A stretch of 64,000 nucleotides of DNA from Pseudomonas viridiflava (GCF_900602065.1 NZ_UWFN01000091.1:124001-188000), one strand, 5' to 3'. Counted from the stretch's first letter, positions 47,728-58,547 are shown. Made by a program: numbers and translations. Notes: generated by a model from the letters alone, not told the origin.

Positions 47728-48742
47728 CGCGGCGGTATTCCCGTGAGGAATTAGTCGTCGCTGGCGGCGCGTCGCTGTTGCGGTCTTCGAAGCGCTCGTA
47801 GGCTTCGACGATGCGCTGCACCAGTGGGTGACGGACCACGTCCTTGGGCTTGAAGTGCGTGAAGCTGATGCCCGGCACATCCTTGAGCACGTCGATGACA
47901 TGCGTCAGGCCAGACTTCGTGCCCTTGGGCAGGTCGACCTGAGTGATGTCGCCGGTAATCACGGCTGTGGAGCCGAAGCCGATCCGGGTCAGAAACATCT
48001 TCATCTGCTCGACCGTGGTGTTCTGGCTTTCGTCGAGGATAATGAAGCTGTTATTGAGCGTACGCCCGCGCATGTAGGCCAGCGGTGCGACTTCAATAAC
48101 CTGCTTTTCGATCAGCTTGGCGACGTATTCGAAGCCCAGCATTTCGTAAAGCGCGTCATACAGCGGGCGCAGGTAAGGGTCGATTTTCTGTGCCAGATCA
48201 CCCGGCAGGAAGCCGAGCTTTTCGCCCGCTTCAACGGCCGGTCGCACCAACAGGATGCGTCGAATCTGCTCACGCTCCAGCGCATCCACCGCACAGGCCA
48301 CGGCAAGATAGGTCTTGCCGGTCCCGGCTGGGCCGATACCGAAGTTGATGTCGTTGCCGAGGATTTCTTTGACGTAACGCTGCTGATTCAAGCCACGCGG
48401 GCGAATCATGCCTTTTTTGGTACGCAGGGCCACGCCTGGGTCGGCAGCCGGATGGTTATCCAGCTCTTCCACGCCGGATTCCTGCAGGAACAGGTGGACC
48501 ATGTCAGGCGACAGTTCGGAGCTTTTGGCTTCCCGATACAGGCGGCGCAACAGGTTTTCGGCTGAGGTGGTTTGCTTGGGTTCGCCAATCAGCTCGAACT
48601 GATTGCCGCGATTGCGGATCTCGATATTCAGGCGCTGTTCGATGAGACGCAGGTTCTCGTCGAGTTGCCCGCAGAGATTTGCGAAGCGATAGGCCTCGAA
48701 AGGTTCGAGGGTAAAACGATGTGGTTCGACTTGTACGTTCAA
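47720..48742 (-). CDS. ybeZ: PhoH-like ATPase YbeZ
   Basis: A 340-residue P-loop ATPase that works with YbeY in RNA metabolism. The Walker A motif is [20 protein letters not shown], Walker B is [16 protein letters not shown], and [18 protein letters not shown] and [20 protein letters not shown] are typical PhoH blocks. It overlaps ybeY. A 228-base gap containing a REP pair separates it from miaB upstream. Confidence 0.97.
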   Translation of the reverse strand: MNVQVEPHRFTLEPFEAYRFANLCGQLDENLRLIEQRLNIEIRNRGNQFELIGEPKQTTSAENLLRRLYREAKSSELSPDMVHLFLQESGVEELDNHPAADPGVALRTKKGMIRPRGLNQQRYVKEILGNDINFGIGPAGTGKTYLAVACAVDALEREQIRRILLVRPAVEAGEKLGFLPGDLAQKIDPYLRPLYDALYEMLGFEYVAKLIEKQVIEVAPLAYMRGRTLNNSFIILDESQNTTVEQMKMFLTRIGFGSTAVITGDITQVDLPKGTKSGLTHVIDVLKDVPGISFTHFKPKDVVRHPLVQRIVEAYERFEDRNSDAPPATTNSSREYRRDA

Positions 48743-48856
48743 GGTCGTTTTTAGCTGCCCTGCAATTTAGGTGATACGAAGGATAAACCCTGTGACCAGT
48801 GTGCGAAAGCTTTGACTTGAGAAAGGTTGCGCAACGTCATGAGGAGCGCAAAACCC

Positions 48857-48944
48857 GTGGGAGCGGATTCATCCGCGAAGGGGCGGTACGTCCGACTAAT
48901 CATTGCCGGACAGAATGCCTTCGCGAATGAGTTCGCTCCCACAG
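48857..48944. repeat. REP pair, ATTCATTCGCGAA class
   Basis: The arm GTGGGAGCGGATTCATCCGC and the complementary GCGAATGAGTTCGCTCCCAC flank about 40 bases between miaB and ybeZ, within the conserved gene series. Confidence 0.85.
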
Positions 48945-48970
48945 AATTCATTCCAGCAATACGCTCACAG

Positions 48971-50299
48971 TCAATTCAGCAACGACCCACGCAACGAGTG
49001 CGGCTGGGCGTCGTCGATGTGTACGTCGGCAAACTGGCCGATCAGCTTGGGGTTGTCGCAGCGGAAATTGACAATCCGGTTGTTCTCGGTACGGCCCTGC
49101 AGTTCGCCCGGGTCTTTTTTCGAGTAGTCGGTCACCAGGATGCGCTGGGTGCTGCCGACCATTTGTCGGCTGATCTCGAAGCCCTGCTGGTTCAGGCGGT
49201 GCTGCAAGGCGGCTAAACGCTCTTTTTTCAGCGCTTCGGGCGTTTCATCTGTCAGATCCGCTGCCGGAGTGCCGGGGCGCGGGCTGTAGATGAAGGAAAA
49301 CGAGAAGTCAAAGCCGACGTCGGCGATGAGCTTCATGGTGTTTTCATGGTCTTTTTCAGTTTCGCCCGGGAAGCCGACGATGAAGTCCGAACTGATGCTG
49401 ATCCCTGGCACGGCAGCCTTGAGTTTGCGGATTCTGGACTTGTATTCAAGCGTAGTGTGGTTGCGTTTCATGGCGGCCAGAATGCGGTCCGACCCCGACT
49501 GCACCGGCAAGTGCAGGTGCTTGACTAGCTCCGGCACTTCGGCGTGGGCCTGGATCAGGCTGTCAGAGAACTCCAGCGGGTGCGAGGTGGTGTAGCGAAT
49601 GCGGTCGATACCATCCACCGCAGCGACAACCCGGATCAGATCGGCCAGGTCGGCGGCGCGTCCATCATGGGTGGTGCCGCGATAACCGTTGACGTTCTGC
49701 CCGAGCAGGGTCACTTCGCGCACACCGTTTTCGGCCAGGTGAATGACCTCGGCGATCACGTCATCGAAAGGCCGGCTGACCTCTTCGCCCCGGGTATAGG
49801 GCACAACACAGAACGTGCAGTATTTGCTGCAGCCTTCCATCACGGACACGTAGGCACTCGGGCCATCGACGCGAGGCTCGGGCAAATGGTCGAACTTTTC
49901 GATTTCCGGGAAAGAAACGTCGACCTGCGGCAGGCGCGTAAAGCGGGCTGCGTCGATCATTTCCGGCAGGCGGTGCAGGGTTTGCGGGCCAAACACCACG
50001 TCCACGTAGGGCGCGCGATCACGAATGGCCGCGCCTTCCTGGCTGGCGACGCAACCGCCAACGGCGATCACCATCTCTGGGTTGGCCAGTTTCAGCTCGC
50101 GCCAGCGACCCAACTGAGAGTAAACCCGGTCTTGGGCGCGCTCGCGGATTGAACAGGTGTTGAGCAGGATGACGTCGGCATCTTCCGCACGAGCGGTGAC
50201 TTCCAGGGCCTGATGTTCGCCCAGCAGATCGACCATGCGCGAGCTGTCGTACTCGTTCATCTGGCAACCGTGGGTTTCGATATAAAGCTTCTTGGCCAT
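48971..50299 (-). CDS. miaB: tRNA-2-methylthio-N6-dimethylallyladenosine synthase
   Basis: Radical SAM methylthiotransferase modifying A37 of tRNAs. The 442-residue enzyme has the N-terminal UPF0004 domain with three cluster cysteines ([36 protein letters not shown]), the radical SAM motif [20 protein letters not shown] and a C-terminal TRAM domain. On the minus strand TATAAT at 50333-50338 is a probable -10. Confidence 0.98.
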   Translation of the reverse strand: MAKKLYIETHGCQMNEYDSSRMVDLLGEHQALEVTARAEDADVILLNTCSIRERAQDRVYSQLGRWRELKLANPEMVIAVGGCVASQEGAAIRDRAPYVDVVFGPQTLHRLPEMIDAARFTRLPQVDVSFPEIEKFDHLPEPRVDGPSAYVSVMEGCSKYCTFCVVPYTRGEEVSRPFDDVIAEVIHLAENGVREVTLLGQNVNGYRGTTHDGRAADLADLIRVVAAVDGIDRIRYTTSHPLEFSDSLIQAHAEVPELVKHLHLPVQSGSDRILAAMKRNHTTLEYKSRIRKLKAAVPGISISSDFIVGFPGETEKDHENTMKLIADVGFDFSFSFIYSPRPGTPAADLTDETPEALKKERLAALQHRLNQQGFEISRQMVGSTQRILVTDYSKKDPGELQGRTENNRIVNFRCDNPKLIGQFADVHIDDAQPHSLRGSLLN

Positions 50300-50385
50300 G
50301 CGTCCGTCATCAGGTGGTTCAAAGAACCGCGCATTATAGTGGTGACGGTCTCTGCTTCCTAGCGTCCTCTACCGAACGGGCATGC

Positions 50386-50391
50386 TATAGT
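50386..50391 (+). promoter_or_regulatory. Putative -10 of the DUF1820 gene
   Basis: TATAGT lies about 40 bases upstream of the start in the divergent spacer with miaB. No convincing -35 is seen. Confidence 0.45.
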
Positions 50392-50431
50392 TCGCGCCCT
50401 CTTTTATGTCCCCGATTCTTACCCGCCCTTT

Positions 50432-50758
50432 ATGACCAAACGCGAAGCTCCAATCTACAAAGTGATTTTCCTCAATCAAGGCCAGGTGTTCGAGATGTAC
50501 GCCAAGCAGATCTATCAAAGTGATCTGTGGGGTTTCCTTGAAGTTGAGGAATTCGTCTTTGGCGAGCGCACGACGGTTGTGGTGGATCCCAGCGAAGAAA
50601 AGCTCAAGGCGCAGTTCGAAGGCGTAGTGCGCAGCTTTGTGCCCATGCATTCGATTGTGCGTATCGACGAAGTCGAGCGAATCGGCACGCCGAAGATCAG
50701 CGAAGCCCGTGGCACCAGCAACGTGATGCCGTTTCCGATGCCGATGCCGGATAAGTAA
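50432..50758 (+). CDS. DUF1820-family protein
   Basis: A 108-residue cytoplasmic protein (IYKVIFLNQGQVFEMYAKQI, GFLEVEEFVFGERTTVVVDP, MHSIVRIDEVERIGTPKISE) of the DUF1820 group found in Pseudomonas and relatives next to miaB. Function is unknown. It has a methionine/proline-rich tail. It is convergent with the Sel1-repeat gene, with a hairpin between them. Confidence 0.9.
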   Translation: MTKREAPIYKVIFLNQGQVFEMYAKQIYQSDLWGFLEVEEFVFGERTTVVVDPSEEKLKAQFEGVVRSFVPMHSIVRIDEVERIGTPKISEARGTSNVMPFPMPMPDK

Positions 50759-50780
50759 CGCAGAAAGGATGAATGACGAA

Positions 50781-50803
50781 GCTGCCGTAATATCTACGGC
50801 AGC
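50781..50803. terminator. Hairpin between convergent genes
   Basis: GCTGCCGTA-ATATC-TACGGCAGC is a perfect 9-bp stem that overlaps the last codons of the Sel1 gene and lies 22 bases after the DUF1820 stop. The T tracts are poor on both sides. Confidence 0.5.
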
Positions 50804-51342
50804 GGAGCAAACGGCGTGCGCCCTTCAGCCGTCTGCAATTCCAGCAGATACTTGCGGAAGATCTGGCCCAGCACCTGAGTGGCGACTTCAAGCTCGTCGC
50901 GCTGCATGTGCTCGGAGACTTCATCGGCGGCGTCCAGTGCGTCTTCGGAGCCGTTCACCGAGGCCATCTTCAGGACGATATACGCCTGAATATTATTGGC
51001 CTGCACACCTTCACCCTTCGAGAACATCAGGCCGAGCTGGTACTGCGCCTGCGCGTGACCCTGCAGCGAAGCCTGCTCGAAATAACCCAGTGCTTTGGGC
51101 AAGTCACGTGGTGCGTGTTTACCGTCGTAGTAAAACTCGCCCAACTCGTATTGTGCCTGTGCATCCCCGGACTGCGCGGCCTGCTGACACGCGGAAAGCG
51201 CTGCTGGCAGGTTGTCTGGCTGGGTATTTAGAGTGCAACGACCCACCGCTGGGATTAACAACGAGTTGCCGCCTGCATTCGCCAGCAGGGGATGAATAAG
51301 CAACAGGCAGCCCAATGCAAGGGTGCGGCCGGTGCGGTTCAT
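50794..51342 (-). CDS. Secreted Sel1-repeat (TPR-like) protein
   Basis: A 182-residue protein with a signal peptide (LALGCLLLIHPLLANAGG) and two or three Sel1-like repeats (AQSGDAQAQYELGEFYYDGK, YFEQASLQGHAQAQYQLGLM, FSKGEGVQANNIQAYIVLKM). Such repeats mediate protein contacts; the partner is unknown. The position between miaB/DUF1820 and hemL matches the P. aeruginosa gene order as I remember it. Confidence 0.9.
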   Translation of the reverse strand: MNRTGRTLALGCLLLIHPLLANAGGNSLLIPAVGRCTLNTQPDNLPAALSACQQAAQSGDAQAQYELGEFYYDGKHAPRDLPKALGYFEQASLQGHAQAQYQLGLMFSKGEGVQANNIQAYIVLKMASVNGSEDALDAADEVSEHMQRDELEVATQVLGQIFRKYLLELQTAEGRTPFAPLP

Positions 51343-51508
51343 GGGAATCGACTTACCTCTGAAAAAGGTGCGGGCGGGCCCGTCCAGCTAAACGTGCTGG
51401 CTGCGCATTATGAAATAAGCGAGGCCAACCTTACAAAGTCTTTACTGTTTTTCTGCTGCGCGGGGCTGAAAAGCCCGGTTTTGCGGGGGGGACGACACAA
51501 CTAAATCC

Positions 51509-51600
51509 TGTGGGAGCGAATTCATTCGCGAAGGCGCCGGCACATCCGACAGAAAATCATCGTTTGTAAACCACCTTCGCGAATGAATTTGCCCCCACAG
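51509..51600. repeat. REP pair, ATTCATTCGCGAA class
   Basis: The left arm TGTGGGAGCGAATTCATTCG and the right arm CGCGAATGAATTTGCCCCCA, with two changes, lie just downstream of hemL. Confidence 0.87.
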
Positions 51601-51617
51601 TTGGTCATGTGCTGCCC

Positions 51618-52901
51618 TTATTTCAACGCAGCAAATGCCTTCTCGGCGGCATCCAGCGTCAGCTTCAACTCTTCATCGCCATGGGCAATGGACGTGAAAC
51701 CTGCTTCGAATGCGCTCGGAGCCAGGTAAACGCCGCCCTCAAGCATCAGGTGGAAGAAGCGCTTGAAGCGATCAGCGTCGCTGGTCATGACGTCATTGAA
51801 GGTCACAATTTCCTTGGCTTCGCTGAAATACAGACCAAACATGCCGCCCGCCTGGGTGGTCACGAAGGGGATGCCCGCTGCATCAGCGCGTTGTTGCAGG
51901 CCTTCGAGCAGGCGGCGAGTAAAGTCGCTGAGTTCGTCGTGGAAGCCCGGGCGGCTGATCAGGCGCAAGGTGGTCAACCCGGCCGCCATGGCCAATGGGT
52001 TACCCGAGAGCGTGCCTGCCTGATAAACCGGCCCGAGTGGCGCGATGTGAGACATGATTTCGCGTTTGCCGCCGAAGCAGCCAACCGGCATGCCGCCGCC
52101 AATGATCTTGCCGAAGGTGCTCAGGTCCGGTGTCACGCCGTAGTAAGCCTGCGCGCCGCCAAGGGCTACCCGGAAACCGGTCATGACTTCGTCAAAAATC
52201 AGCACCACGCCATGTTCATCGCACAGTGCACGCAAACCTTGCAGGTAGCCCGGGGCAGGTGGAACGCAGTTCATGTTGCCTGCAACCGGCTCAACGATGA
52301 TGCACGCAACTTCCTGGCCCACTTCTGCCAGCAATTCTTTAACGGCGTTCAGATCGTTAAACGGTACGGTCAGCGTGTGTTTGGCGAATGCGGCGGGTAC
52401 GCCCGGTGAGCTCGGTACGCCCAGGGTCAGTGCGCCGGAACCGGCCTTGACCAACAGGCTGTCAGAGTGACCGTGATAGCAGCCTTCGAACTTGATGATG
52501 CTGTCGCGGCCGGTGAAGCCACGGGCCAGACGAATGGCGCTCATGGTTGCCTCAGTGCCCGAGCTGACCATGCGGACCATTTCCATCGACGGAACGATCG
52601 AGCAGACCAGATCGGCCATCTCGGTTTCCATGGCAGTGGGCGCGCCGTAGGACAGACCGTGTTCCAGTTGGCTACGCACGGCATCCAGCACTTCCGGGTG
52701 GCTATGGCCGAGGATCATCGGTCCCCACGAACCCACGTAGTCGACATAGCGCTTGTCATCTTCGTCGGTGACATAGGCACCGGCCGCATGCTTGAAGAAC
52801 AACGGTGTGCCGCCGACGCTCTTGAATGCACGTACAGGCGAGTTAACGCCACCGGGAATATGTTTTTGAGCATTGGCGAACAGGGTTTCAGAACGGGACA
52901 T
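51618..52901 (-). CDS. hemL: Glutamate-1-semialdehyde 2,1-aminomutase
   Basis: PLP enzyme making 5-aminolevulinate for haem. The 427-residue product shows [60 protein letters not shown] and the PLP lysine in [20 protein letters not shown]. It is followed upstream by thiE, as in other pseudomonads. Confidence 0.98.
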   Translation of the reverse strand: MSRSETLFANAQKHIPGGVNSPVRAFKSVGGTPLFFKHAAGAYVTDEDDKRYVDYVGSWGPMILGHSHPEVLDAVRSQLEHGLSYGAPTAMETEMADLVCSIVPSMEMVRMVSSGTEATMSAIRLARGFTGRDSIIKFEGCYHGHSDSLLVKAGSGALTLGVPSSPGVPAAFAKHTLTVPFNDLNAVKELLAEVGQEVACIIVEPVAGNMNCVPPAPGYLQGLRALCDEHGVVLIFDEVMTGFRVALGGAQAYYGVTPDLSTFGKIIGGGMPVGCFGGKREIMSHIAPLGPVYQAGTLSGNPLAMAAGLTTLRLISRPGFHDELSDFTRRLLEGLQQRADAAGIPFVTTQAGGMFGLYFSEAKEIVTFNDVMTSDADRFKRFFHLMLEGGVYLAPSAFEAGFTSIAHGDEELKLTLDAAEKAFAALK

Positions 52902-52940
52902 GAGTAGGTCTCTGACTTAATCGAAATAGGGCCGGGCGCG

Positions 52941-53567
52941 TCAGGCTCTGTTGAGCAATGCATTGAAGGCGCGGGCGCGGCGAGTGACTTCCTGGGTGTT
53001 TTCTGCGCCGAACAGGCCGTGCACCACGGCCAGCAGGTCGGCGCCGTGCTCAACCAGTTGCGGAGCGTTTTCCAGGGTAACGCCACCGATGACAGCAATC
53101 GGCATGTTGAAGCGGGCGCGAGCGTGGGTCAGCACGTCCAGCTCGATGGCAGGAGCGTCAGGCTTGGTCGTGGAGTTGAAAAAGCGTCCGAAGGCAATGT
53201 AAGTGGCGCCATCTGCTTTCGCCTTTTCGGCCATTTCCAGGCTGCCGTGACACGTGGCGCCAACAATTGCCTTGTGCCCGAGCAGCGCGCGGGCATCAGT
53301 GAGCGAGCCGTCAGTCTGGCCCATGTGCACACCTACATCCAGACGCGCAGCCAGGTCAGCATCATCGTTGATGATCAGATGGGTCTTGTACTGCTGGCAC
53401 AGCTTTAGCAGGGCCGTGGCTTCACGCAGGCGTCTGGATTCATCGCCAGACTTGTCACGGTATTGCAGCAGAGTGACACCGCCATCAAGGGCGGCCTCGA
53501 CGTAAGACAGGAATTTGCCAGCCAACAGGCGACTGTCGGTGACGGCATACAAGCCACGTAGTTTCAT
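52941..53567 (-). CDS. thiE: Thiamine-phosphate synthase
   Basis: Couples HMP pyrophosphate and thiazole phosphate. The 208-residue TIM barrel has [33 protein letters not shown] after [11 protein letters not shown], and [20 protein letters not shown]. It is 23 bases downstream of thiD and probably co-transcribed. No TPP riboswitch is visible upstream of the pair. Confidence 0.97.
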   Translation of the reverse strand: MKLRGLYAVTDSRLLAGKFLSYVEAALDGGVTLLQYRDKSGDESRRLREATALLKLCQQYKTHLIINDDADLAARLDVGVHMGQTDGSLTDARALLGHKAIVGATCHGSLEMAEKAKADGATYIAFGRFFNSTTKPDAPAIELDVLTHARARFNMPIAVIGGVTLENAPQLVEHGADLLAVVHGLFGAENTQEVTRRARAFNALLNRA

Positions 53568-53590
53568 AGATAGAGCCTCATCACGTGGCG

Positions 53591-54388
53591 TTACGAACAG
53601 AAATCCAGGGGCAGGCGCCGGGGAACGAATTGTCCTTTGCCCAGCTGTTCAGCATCGCGCAGCGTGCGCCAAGTGTAGTCCAGAGCGGTCTGCACAGCGC
53701 TGACCAGGTTTTCGCCTTGCGCCAGACGACCTGCCAGAGCGCTGGCCAGTGTGCAGCCAGAGCCGTGATAACTGCCGGGGAGGCGCTGACAGATAAAGGT
53801 GCGTGTTTCACCGCCACGGCTATATAAACGGTTGTGGACCTCCACCTCGTCACCATGCCCGCCGGTGATCAGCAGGTGTTCGCAGAATGGCAGCAGTTTT
53901 TCAGCACATTCGTCAGCCGTGCCTTCCGGTAATTCGGCCAGAATACGGGCTTCCGGCAGATTCGGCGTCGCGATGGTAGCCAGCGGCAGCAAGCGTTCAC
54001 GCATGGCATAGCCGACTTCATCCTTGCCCAGACGCCCACCACCGCCAGCGCGCAGCACTGGATCGCAGACCATCGGCAGGTGCGGGTTCGCTTCAAGCAG
54101 CCCCACGACGGTGTCGACCATTTCCAGAGAGCCGAGCATCCCTAGCTTTACCGCCGCCACGGTCGAGTCGTTGAGTACTGCATTGGCTTGCGCCAGTACC
54201 CACTCGCGATCCAGCACCCTGAAGTCAGTGACATTCACAGTGTCTTGTATGGTCAGTGCGGTAACTGCCGGGGCCGCATGGCAACCCTGGGCGAGCAATG
54301 CTTCGATATCTGCTTGCAGACCGGCACCACCACTTGGATCGTGACCGGACAGGCAGAGGACAACAGGGCGGGAGCTATAGATATTCAT
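53591..54388 (-). CDS. thiD: Hydroxymethylpyrimidine/phosphomethylpyrimidine kinase
   Basis: Phosphorylates HMP and HMP phosphate for thiamine synthesis. The 265 residues include [60 protein letters not shown] and the catalytic [20 protein letters not shown]. The ATG at 54388 (MNIYSSRP) was preferred to one 20 codons upstream. The 396-base spacer to ladS (54389-54784) is AT-rich and should hold both promoters; no other gene is evident in it. Confidence 0.97.
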   Translation of the reverse strand: MNIYSSRPVVLCLSGHDPSGGAGLQADIEALLAQGCHAAPAVTALTIQDTVNVTDFRVLDREWVLAQANAVLNDSTVAAVKLGMLGSLEMVDTVVGLLEANPHLPMVCDPVLRAGGGGRLGKDEVGYAMRERLLPLATIATPNLPEARILAELPEGTADECAEKLLPFCEHLLITGGHGDEVEVHNRLYSRGGETRTFICQRLPGSYHGSGCTLASALAGRLAQGENLVSAVQTALDYTWRTLRDAEQLGKGQFVPRRLPLDFCS

Positions 54389-54784
54389 GGTGCGCGAGCT
54401 TACCACTAAACTTTTTTTGGCACCGCTCAGCAGGCTCGGAATTTTCATACAGCCGATAGAGATTCTGGGCAGATATTCAGGCGATGAATTTAGTTCATAA
54501 ATTCACGGTCTGTCTGTAAGTGTTGATTTAGAGCCTTTTAAACGATTTTAGAAAATAGTGCATCAGACCTTTTGGCAGCTATGCTTTAGAGCGTTGGCAT
54601 GAAATAGTGATGGCACGAACCCGGTACGGCTGTGTGAAGTGAGCGAGCCTGTGTAAACAGGTCCACATTGAGATAGTTGTTTCAGGCTGTCTGGAGCTAC
54701 TCCAAAAAAATCAGGAACCGCAGAACGCGTCGCTCCAATGGAAGGGGGCTAGCGACGTCAACTGACGGATCTATCCGGGGCTTT

Positions 54785-56779
54785 ATGCGCTATTTGTTGA
54801 TCATGCTGGTCGCCTTGTTGTCGCAGCTAGCCAGTGCCGTCGATTTTGACGAGAGCACTCGCAGCCTTGCGTTGGGCCGAGCAGTTCAGGTGTTTGAAGA
54901 TGTCAGCGGCGAGGCGACGATCAGTGATGTCAGCTCGGCGGCGATGTCGGCCAGCTTCCGCAACCTCGACAGCGACACCCTGAACGCAGGCTTTTCCAAC
55001 TCTGCCTTTTGGCTCAGGGTTGATTTGCGCTATTTACCCAGAGACGTCACCGCTCACCGTGACTGGATGGTGGAACTGGCCTATCCGCCCATGGATTACG
55101 TGGATTTCTATCTACCTGATGCTCTCGGCACTCAGCACCTTGCCTGGCAAACGGGGGACATGCTGCCGTTCTCCAGCCGACAGATCAAACAGGCCAATTA
55201 CCTGTTCGAGGTCAGCCTGGAGCCCGGCCAAAGCAAGACCATTTACTTGCGCGTGAAAAGCGCTGGCTCGATCCAGGTCCCGTTGAGCCTGTGGGACAGC
55301 AGTGCCTATCTGGAGGAGCAACCGCCGCGCATGTACGTGCTGGGCGTGTTGTATGGCGTACTTCTGGTGATGCTGATTTACAACCTGTGCATCTATCTTG
55401 GTGTGCGTGACGTCAGCTACCTGTACTACGTTCTCTACATCGCACCTCTTGGGCTTTATCAACTGGCGCTTAACGGCATTGGCGTCGAGTTTCTGTGGCC
55501 AGAGAGTCCCTGGCTCGCCAATGTCGCGCCCTTGTTCCTGCTGATGATGTCGGTTCTGTTCGCTTGCCAGTTTGCCCGCTCTTTCCTGCAGACAAAAAGC
55601 ATCGGAGCCTGGATTGATCATTCACTTGTGCTGGTAATGGCAGCTGCTGGCGTGGTGATGTTGCTGAGCTTGTCGCCTAACCTCAATCTGGCGTTTCGCT
55701 TGTACGGTGGGTTGATGCTGGTATTTACCGCGATGATCTTTGTCGCGGGTATCACTGCGATGTGTCATGGGGTACGCGAGGCCCGGTATTTTGTCCTTGC
55801 CTGGACTGCGTTTTTGCTGGGCAGTGTGATTCACGTCGGCATGTTGTCGGGCTACTTGCCGCACACGTTCTTCACCATGTACGCCAATCAGATCGGCTCA
55901 GCCATGGAAGCGGCCCTTGTTTCCATGGCATTGGCTGTTCGGATCAACCAAAGCCGTGAGGAGCATGCGCAGATCATGCGTCAGGCCGGGGAAAATCTGG
56001 AGCGGGCCAACCAGGCACTGGCGGCAAGCAACCGGCTCAAGGACGAGTTTCTCGCCACCCTCACTCATGAGTTGCGCACTCCCATGAACGGCGTGATCGG
56101 CTCGTTGGAGCTGATGCAAACCGTAGACCTGAACCCTGAGCTTGCCTCTTACCATCAGACGGCCGCCAGTTCTGCACAGGACATGATGGGGATGGTGAAC
56201 GGCATTCTGACCCTCACGGAGTTGCAGGCCGGGCGGCTGCACGTCGTGCCTGAACCGTTCGACTTACGCTGCCTCATCATGGCACTCAAGGGGCACTACA
56301 ACGCAGCCGCGCGGAGCAAAGGGCTCAGGCTGGTCGTCGATTGGGTTGAGCCACTGCGAAGTGACCTGGTGGGGGATGTATACAAGCTGCGCCAATGTCT
56401 GGAATGCCTGTTGGACAACGCCATCAAGTTCACTCAGTCCGGCTCGGTCAGAATTCGCGTTCAGGCGCTGGGGCACAATGAGGAACAGGTTCAACTGCTG
56501 ATCGAGATAATCGACAGCGGCATAGGCTTTACCCGACTGGACGAGTCAACGCTCTATCAGCACTTCTTTCAAGTAGATGGCTCTTTGACTCGCCAATATG
56601 GTGGGCTGGGCATCGGCCTGGCGATTTGTCGGCAGTTGATTGAGTTGCAGGGCGGACGACTTAGCCACCACTCTGCACCCGGCGAGGGCAGTTGCTTTGC
56701 GCTTAAAGTGAAGTTCGGCGTTTCAGCGCAAACGTCGGCGCTCGCTGAACGGCCTGTAAGGCTGCGCAGTGATCATTGA
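54785..56779 (+). CDS. ladS: LadS-like sensor histidine kinase (7TMR-DISM), no receiver domain
   Basis: A 664-residue membrane kinase. It has a signal peptide (1-20), a periplasmic DISMED2-type domain (about 25-165), seven membrane helices (about 175-385), a HisKA domain with the phospho-accepting histidine in LATLTHELRTPMNGVIGSLE, and HATPase boxes N (LDNAIKFTQ), G1 (DSGIGFT) and G2 (YGGLGIGLAICRQLI). In P. aeruginosa the gene next to thiD is ladS, which stimulates GacS and so the Rsm RNAs; the position here agrees. That protein, as I recall it, ends in a receiver domain; this one stops soon after the ATPase. The ATG at 54785 is set by the signal peptide. Confidence 0.88.
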   Translation: MRYLLIMLVALLSQLASAVDFDESTRSLALGRAVQVFEDVSGEATISDVSSAAMSASFRNLDSDTLNAGFSNSAFWLRVDLRYLPRDVTAHRDWMVELAYPPMDYVDFYLPDALGTQHLAWQTGDMLPFSSRQIKQANYLFEVSLEPGQSKTIYLRVKSAGSIQVPLSLWDSSAYLEEQPPRMYVLGVLYGVLLVMLIYNLCIYLGVRDVSYLYYVLYIAPLGLYQLALNGIGVEFLWPESPWLANVAPLFLLMMSVLFACQFARSFLQTKSIGAWIDHSLVLVMAAAGVVMLLSLSPNLNLAFRLYGGLMLVFTAMIFVAGITAMCHGVREARYFVLAWTAFLLGSVIHVGMLSGYLPHTFFTMYANQIGSAMEAALVSMALAVRINQSREEHAQIMRQAGENLERANQALAASNRLKDEFLATLTHELRTPMNGVIGSLELMQTVDLNPELASYHQTAASSAQDMMGMVNGILTLTELQAGRLHVVPEPFDLRCLIMALKGHYNAAARSKGLRLVVDWVEPLRSDLVGDVYKLRQCLECLLDNAIKFTQSGSVRIRVQALGHNEEQVQLLIEIIDSGIGFTRLDESTLYQHFFQVDGSLTRQYGGLGIGLAICRQLIELQGGRLSHHSAPGEGSCFALKVKFGVSAQTSALAERPVRLRSDH

Positions 56780-56790
56780 GCAAGCAAGGC

Positions 56791-56826
56791 AAAAGCGCCG
56801 CAAATTCGTCGTATATGGCGCTTTTT
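56791..56826 (+). terminator. Probable terminator of ladS
   Basis: AAAAGCGCC and GGCGCTTTTT are separated by 17 bases and followed by AA, 11 bases after the ladS stop. Confidence 0.65.
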
Positions 56827-56897
56827 AATGGGCTGAGTGCGTGATTCACTTCGTGTCTGGCTGTGTTTGAAGCGCGCCCGACAGAGAGGAAATCGCC

Positions 56898-58547
56898 ATG
56901 AACCTGCATCAGTTCGCCGAAACCCACGAAGTCACCAATCAACCGCCCACGCTCGATGGCGCCAACCTCTACCGTCTGGATCTGCCATTGCAACAGTGGT
57001 CGGAGCGCTTCGGTGCGGGTTGGGCTGAGGCGCAAATTGATGCTTACGGTGCATTGGCGGGTGGCCCTCTGATGGGAGCCGGTTTTCTTGCCAATCAAAA
57101 TAAACCGGTGTTCGCCAGTCATGACCGGTATGGGCACCGCATCGACCTGGTGGAGTTTCACCCCGCTTATCACCAACTGATGCGTACGGCGGTTGAACAC
57201 GGTATTCCGTCATTGCCGTGGACTGACCCTCAGCCCGGTGCTCACGTAGCGCGCGCGGCCATGAGCTACCTGCACAGCCAGGCCGAAGCCGGTAGCGGAT
57301 GCCCATTGACCATGACCTTTGCCAGTGTGCCTGCGTTGAACTTGCAGCCGGGGCTGGCCGAGCAGTGGCTACCGAAGATCCTCGCCCGTGAATATGACCC
57401 ACGAAATATCGGCATGGCACACAAGGCGGGTGTGACGATTGGCATGGCCATGACCGAAAAGCAGGGCGGTACCGATGTTCGGGCCAACACCACCCGGGCT
57501 TATCCTATCGGTGCTTCGGGTCCGGGGCAGGCTTATGAACTGGTCGGACACAAGTGGTTCTGTTCGGCGCCGATGTGCGATGCGTTCCTGACGCTGGCGC
57601 AGACCGACAAGGGGCTGACCTGTTTCCTGCTGCCGCGCCATCGCCCGGACGACACCCGTAACGAGTTTTACATACAGCGATTGAAGAACAAGCTGGGCAA
57701 TTGGTCCAACGCTTCCAGCGAAGTCGAGTTTCGCGGCGCACTCGCCTGGATGATCGGTGAAGAGGGGCGTGGCGTGCCGACGATCATCGAAATGGTTGCC
57801 ATGACTCGCTTTGACTGCATGGTCGGCTCCAGCGCCCTGATGCGTCAGGCCTTGAGCCAGGCCGCGCATCATTGCGCTCATCGCAGTGTTGGCGGACGGG
57901 TGTTGGCTGACCAGCCACTCATGCAGAACGTTCTGGCTGATCTGGCACTGGAGAGCGAAGCGGCGCTGGCCCTGAGCATGCGGATGGGGCGCGCGCTGGA
58001 CCATCTGGATGATCCGCACGAGGCGCGTTTTGCCCGACTGGTCACGGCAGTGGGCAAGTACTGGATCTGCAAACGGGCGCCGGCCATGATTAACGAGGCC
58101 GCTGAATGCATGGGTGGCGCGGGTTATGTAGAGGACAGCATCCTGCCGCGGCTGTATCGCGAAGCACCCGTCAACTCTACGTGGGAAGGCTCCGGCAACG
58201 TGCAGTGTCTGGACGTGTTGCGCGCATTGTCCAAAGAGCCGGGCGTGCTCGATACCTTGTTTGCCGAGTTGGGTGATGGCCATGGCGATCAGGATCTGGC
58301 CGTACAGATCGACGGCCTGAAAGCCGCCTTCCGAGATACCAGCGATATCCAGTACCGCGCCCGGCAATTGACTGAGGACATCGCGCTGGCTCTGCAGGCC
58401 AAGTTACTGCTTGAGGCAGGTAATGCGGCGGTCAGCGACGCGTTTATCGCCAGTCGTCTGGCTTCTCGAAGCTCGGTTTACGGCACCTTGCCAAGAGGTG
58501 TTGATGTGCAGGCGCTGGTTGCGCGGTCTACCCCGATGGTTGGGTGA
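56898..58547 (+). CDS. AidB-type acyl-CoA dehydrogenase
   Basis: A 549-residue flavoprotein of the AidB branch of acyl-CoA dehydrogenases, which have an extra C-terminal helical domain. Features are AGVTIGMAMTEKQGGTDVRA, VGHKWFCSAPMCDAFLTLAQ, EGRGVPTIIEMVAMTRFDCM and ECMGGAGYVEDSILPRLYRE followed by NSTWEGSGNVQCLDVLRAL. E. coli AidB binds DNA and is linked to alkylation defence; the natural substrate is unclear. GAGAGGAAATCGCC before the ATG contains a good ribosome binding site. Confidence 0.95.
   Translation: MNLHQFAETHEVTNQPPTLDGANLYRLDLPLQQWSERFGAGWAEAQIDAYGALAGGPLMGAGFLANQNKPVFASHDRYGHRIDLVEFHPAYHQLMRTAVEHGIPSLPWTDPQPGAHVARAAMSYLHSQAEAGSGCPLTMTFASVPALNLQPGLAEQWLPKILAREYDPRNIGMAHKAGVTIGMAMTEKQGGTDVRANTTRAYPIGASGPGQAYELVGHKWFCSAPMCDAFLTLAQTDKGLTCFLLPRHRPDDTRNEFYIQRLKNKLGNWSNASSEVEFRGALAWMIGEEGRGVPTIIEMVAMTRFDCMVGSSALMRQALSQAAHHCAHRSVGGRVLADQPLMQNVLADLALESEAALALSMRMGRALDHLDDPHEARFARLVTAVGKYWICKRAPAMINEAAECMGGAGYVEDSILPRLYREAPVNSTWEGSGNVQCLDVLRALSKEPGVLDTLFAELGDGHGDQDLAVQIDGLKAAFRDTSDIQYRARQLTEDIALALQAKLLLEAGNAAVSDAFIASRLASRSSVYGTLPRGVDVQALVARSTPMVG

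Noticed and set aside
54389..54784. TPP riboswitch upstream of thiD/thiE
   Set aside because: No THI-box sequence (such as CTGAGA and ACCTGATCTGGATAATGCC-like blocks) is visible on either strand.
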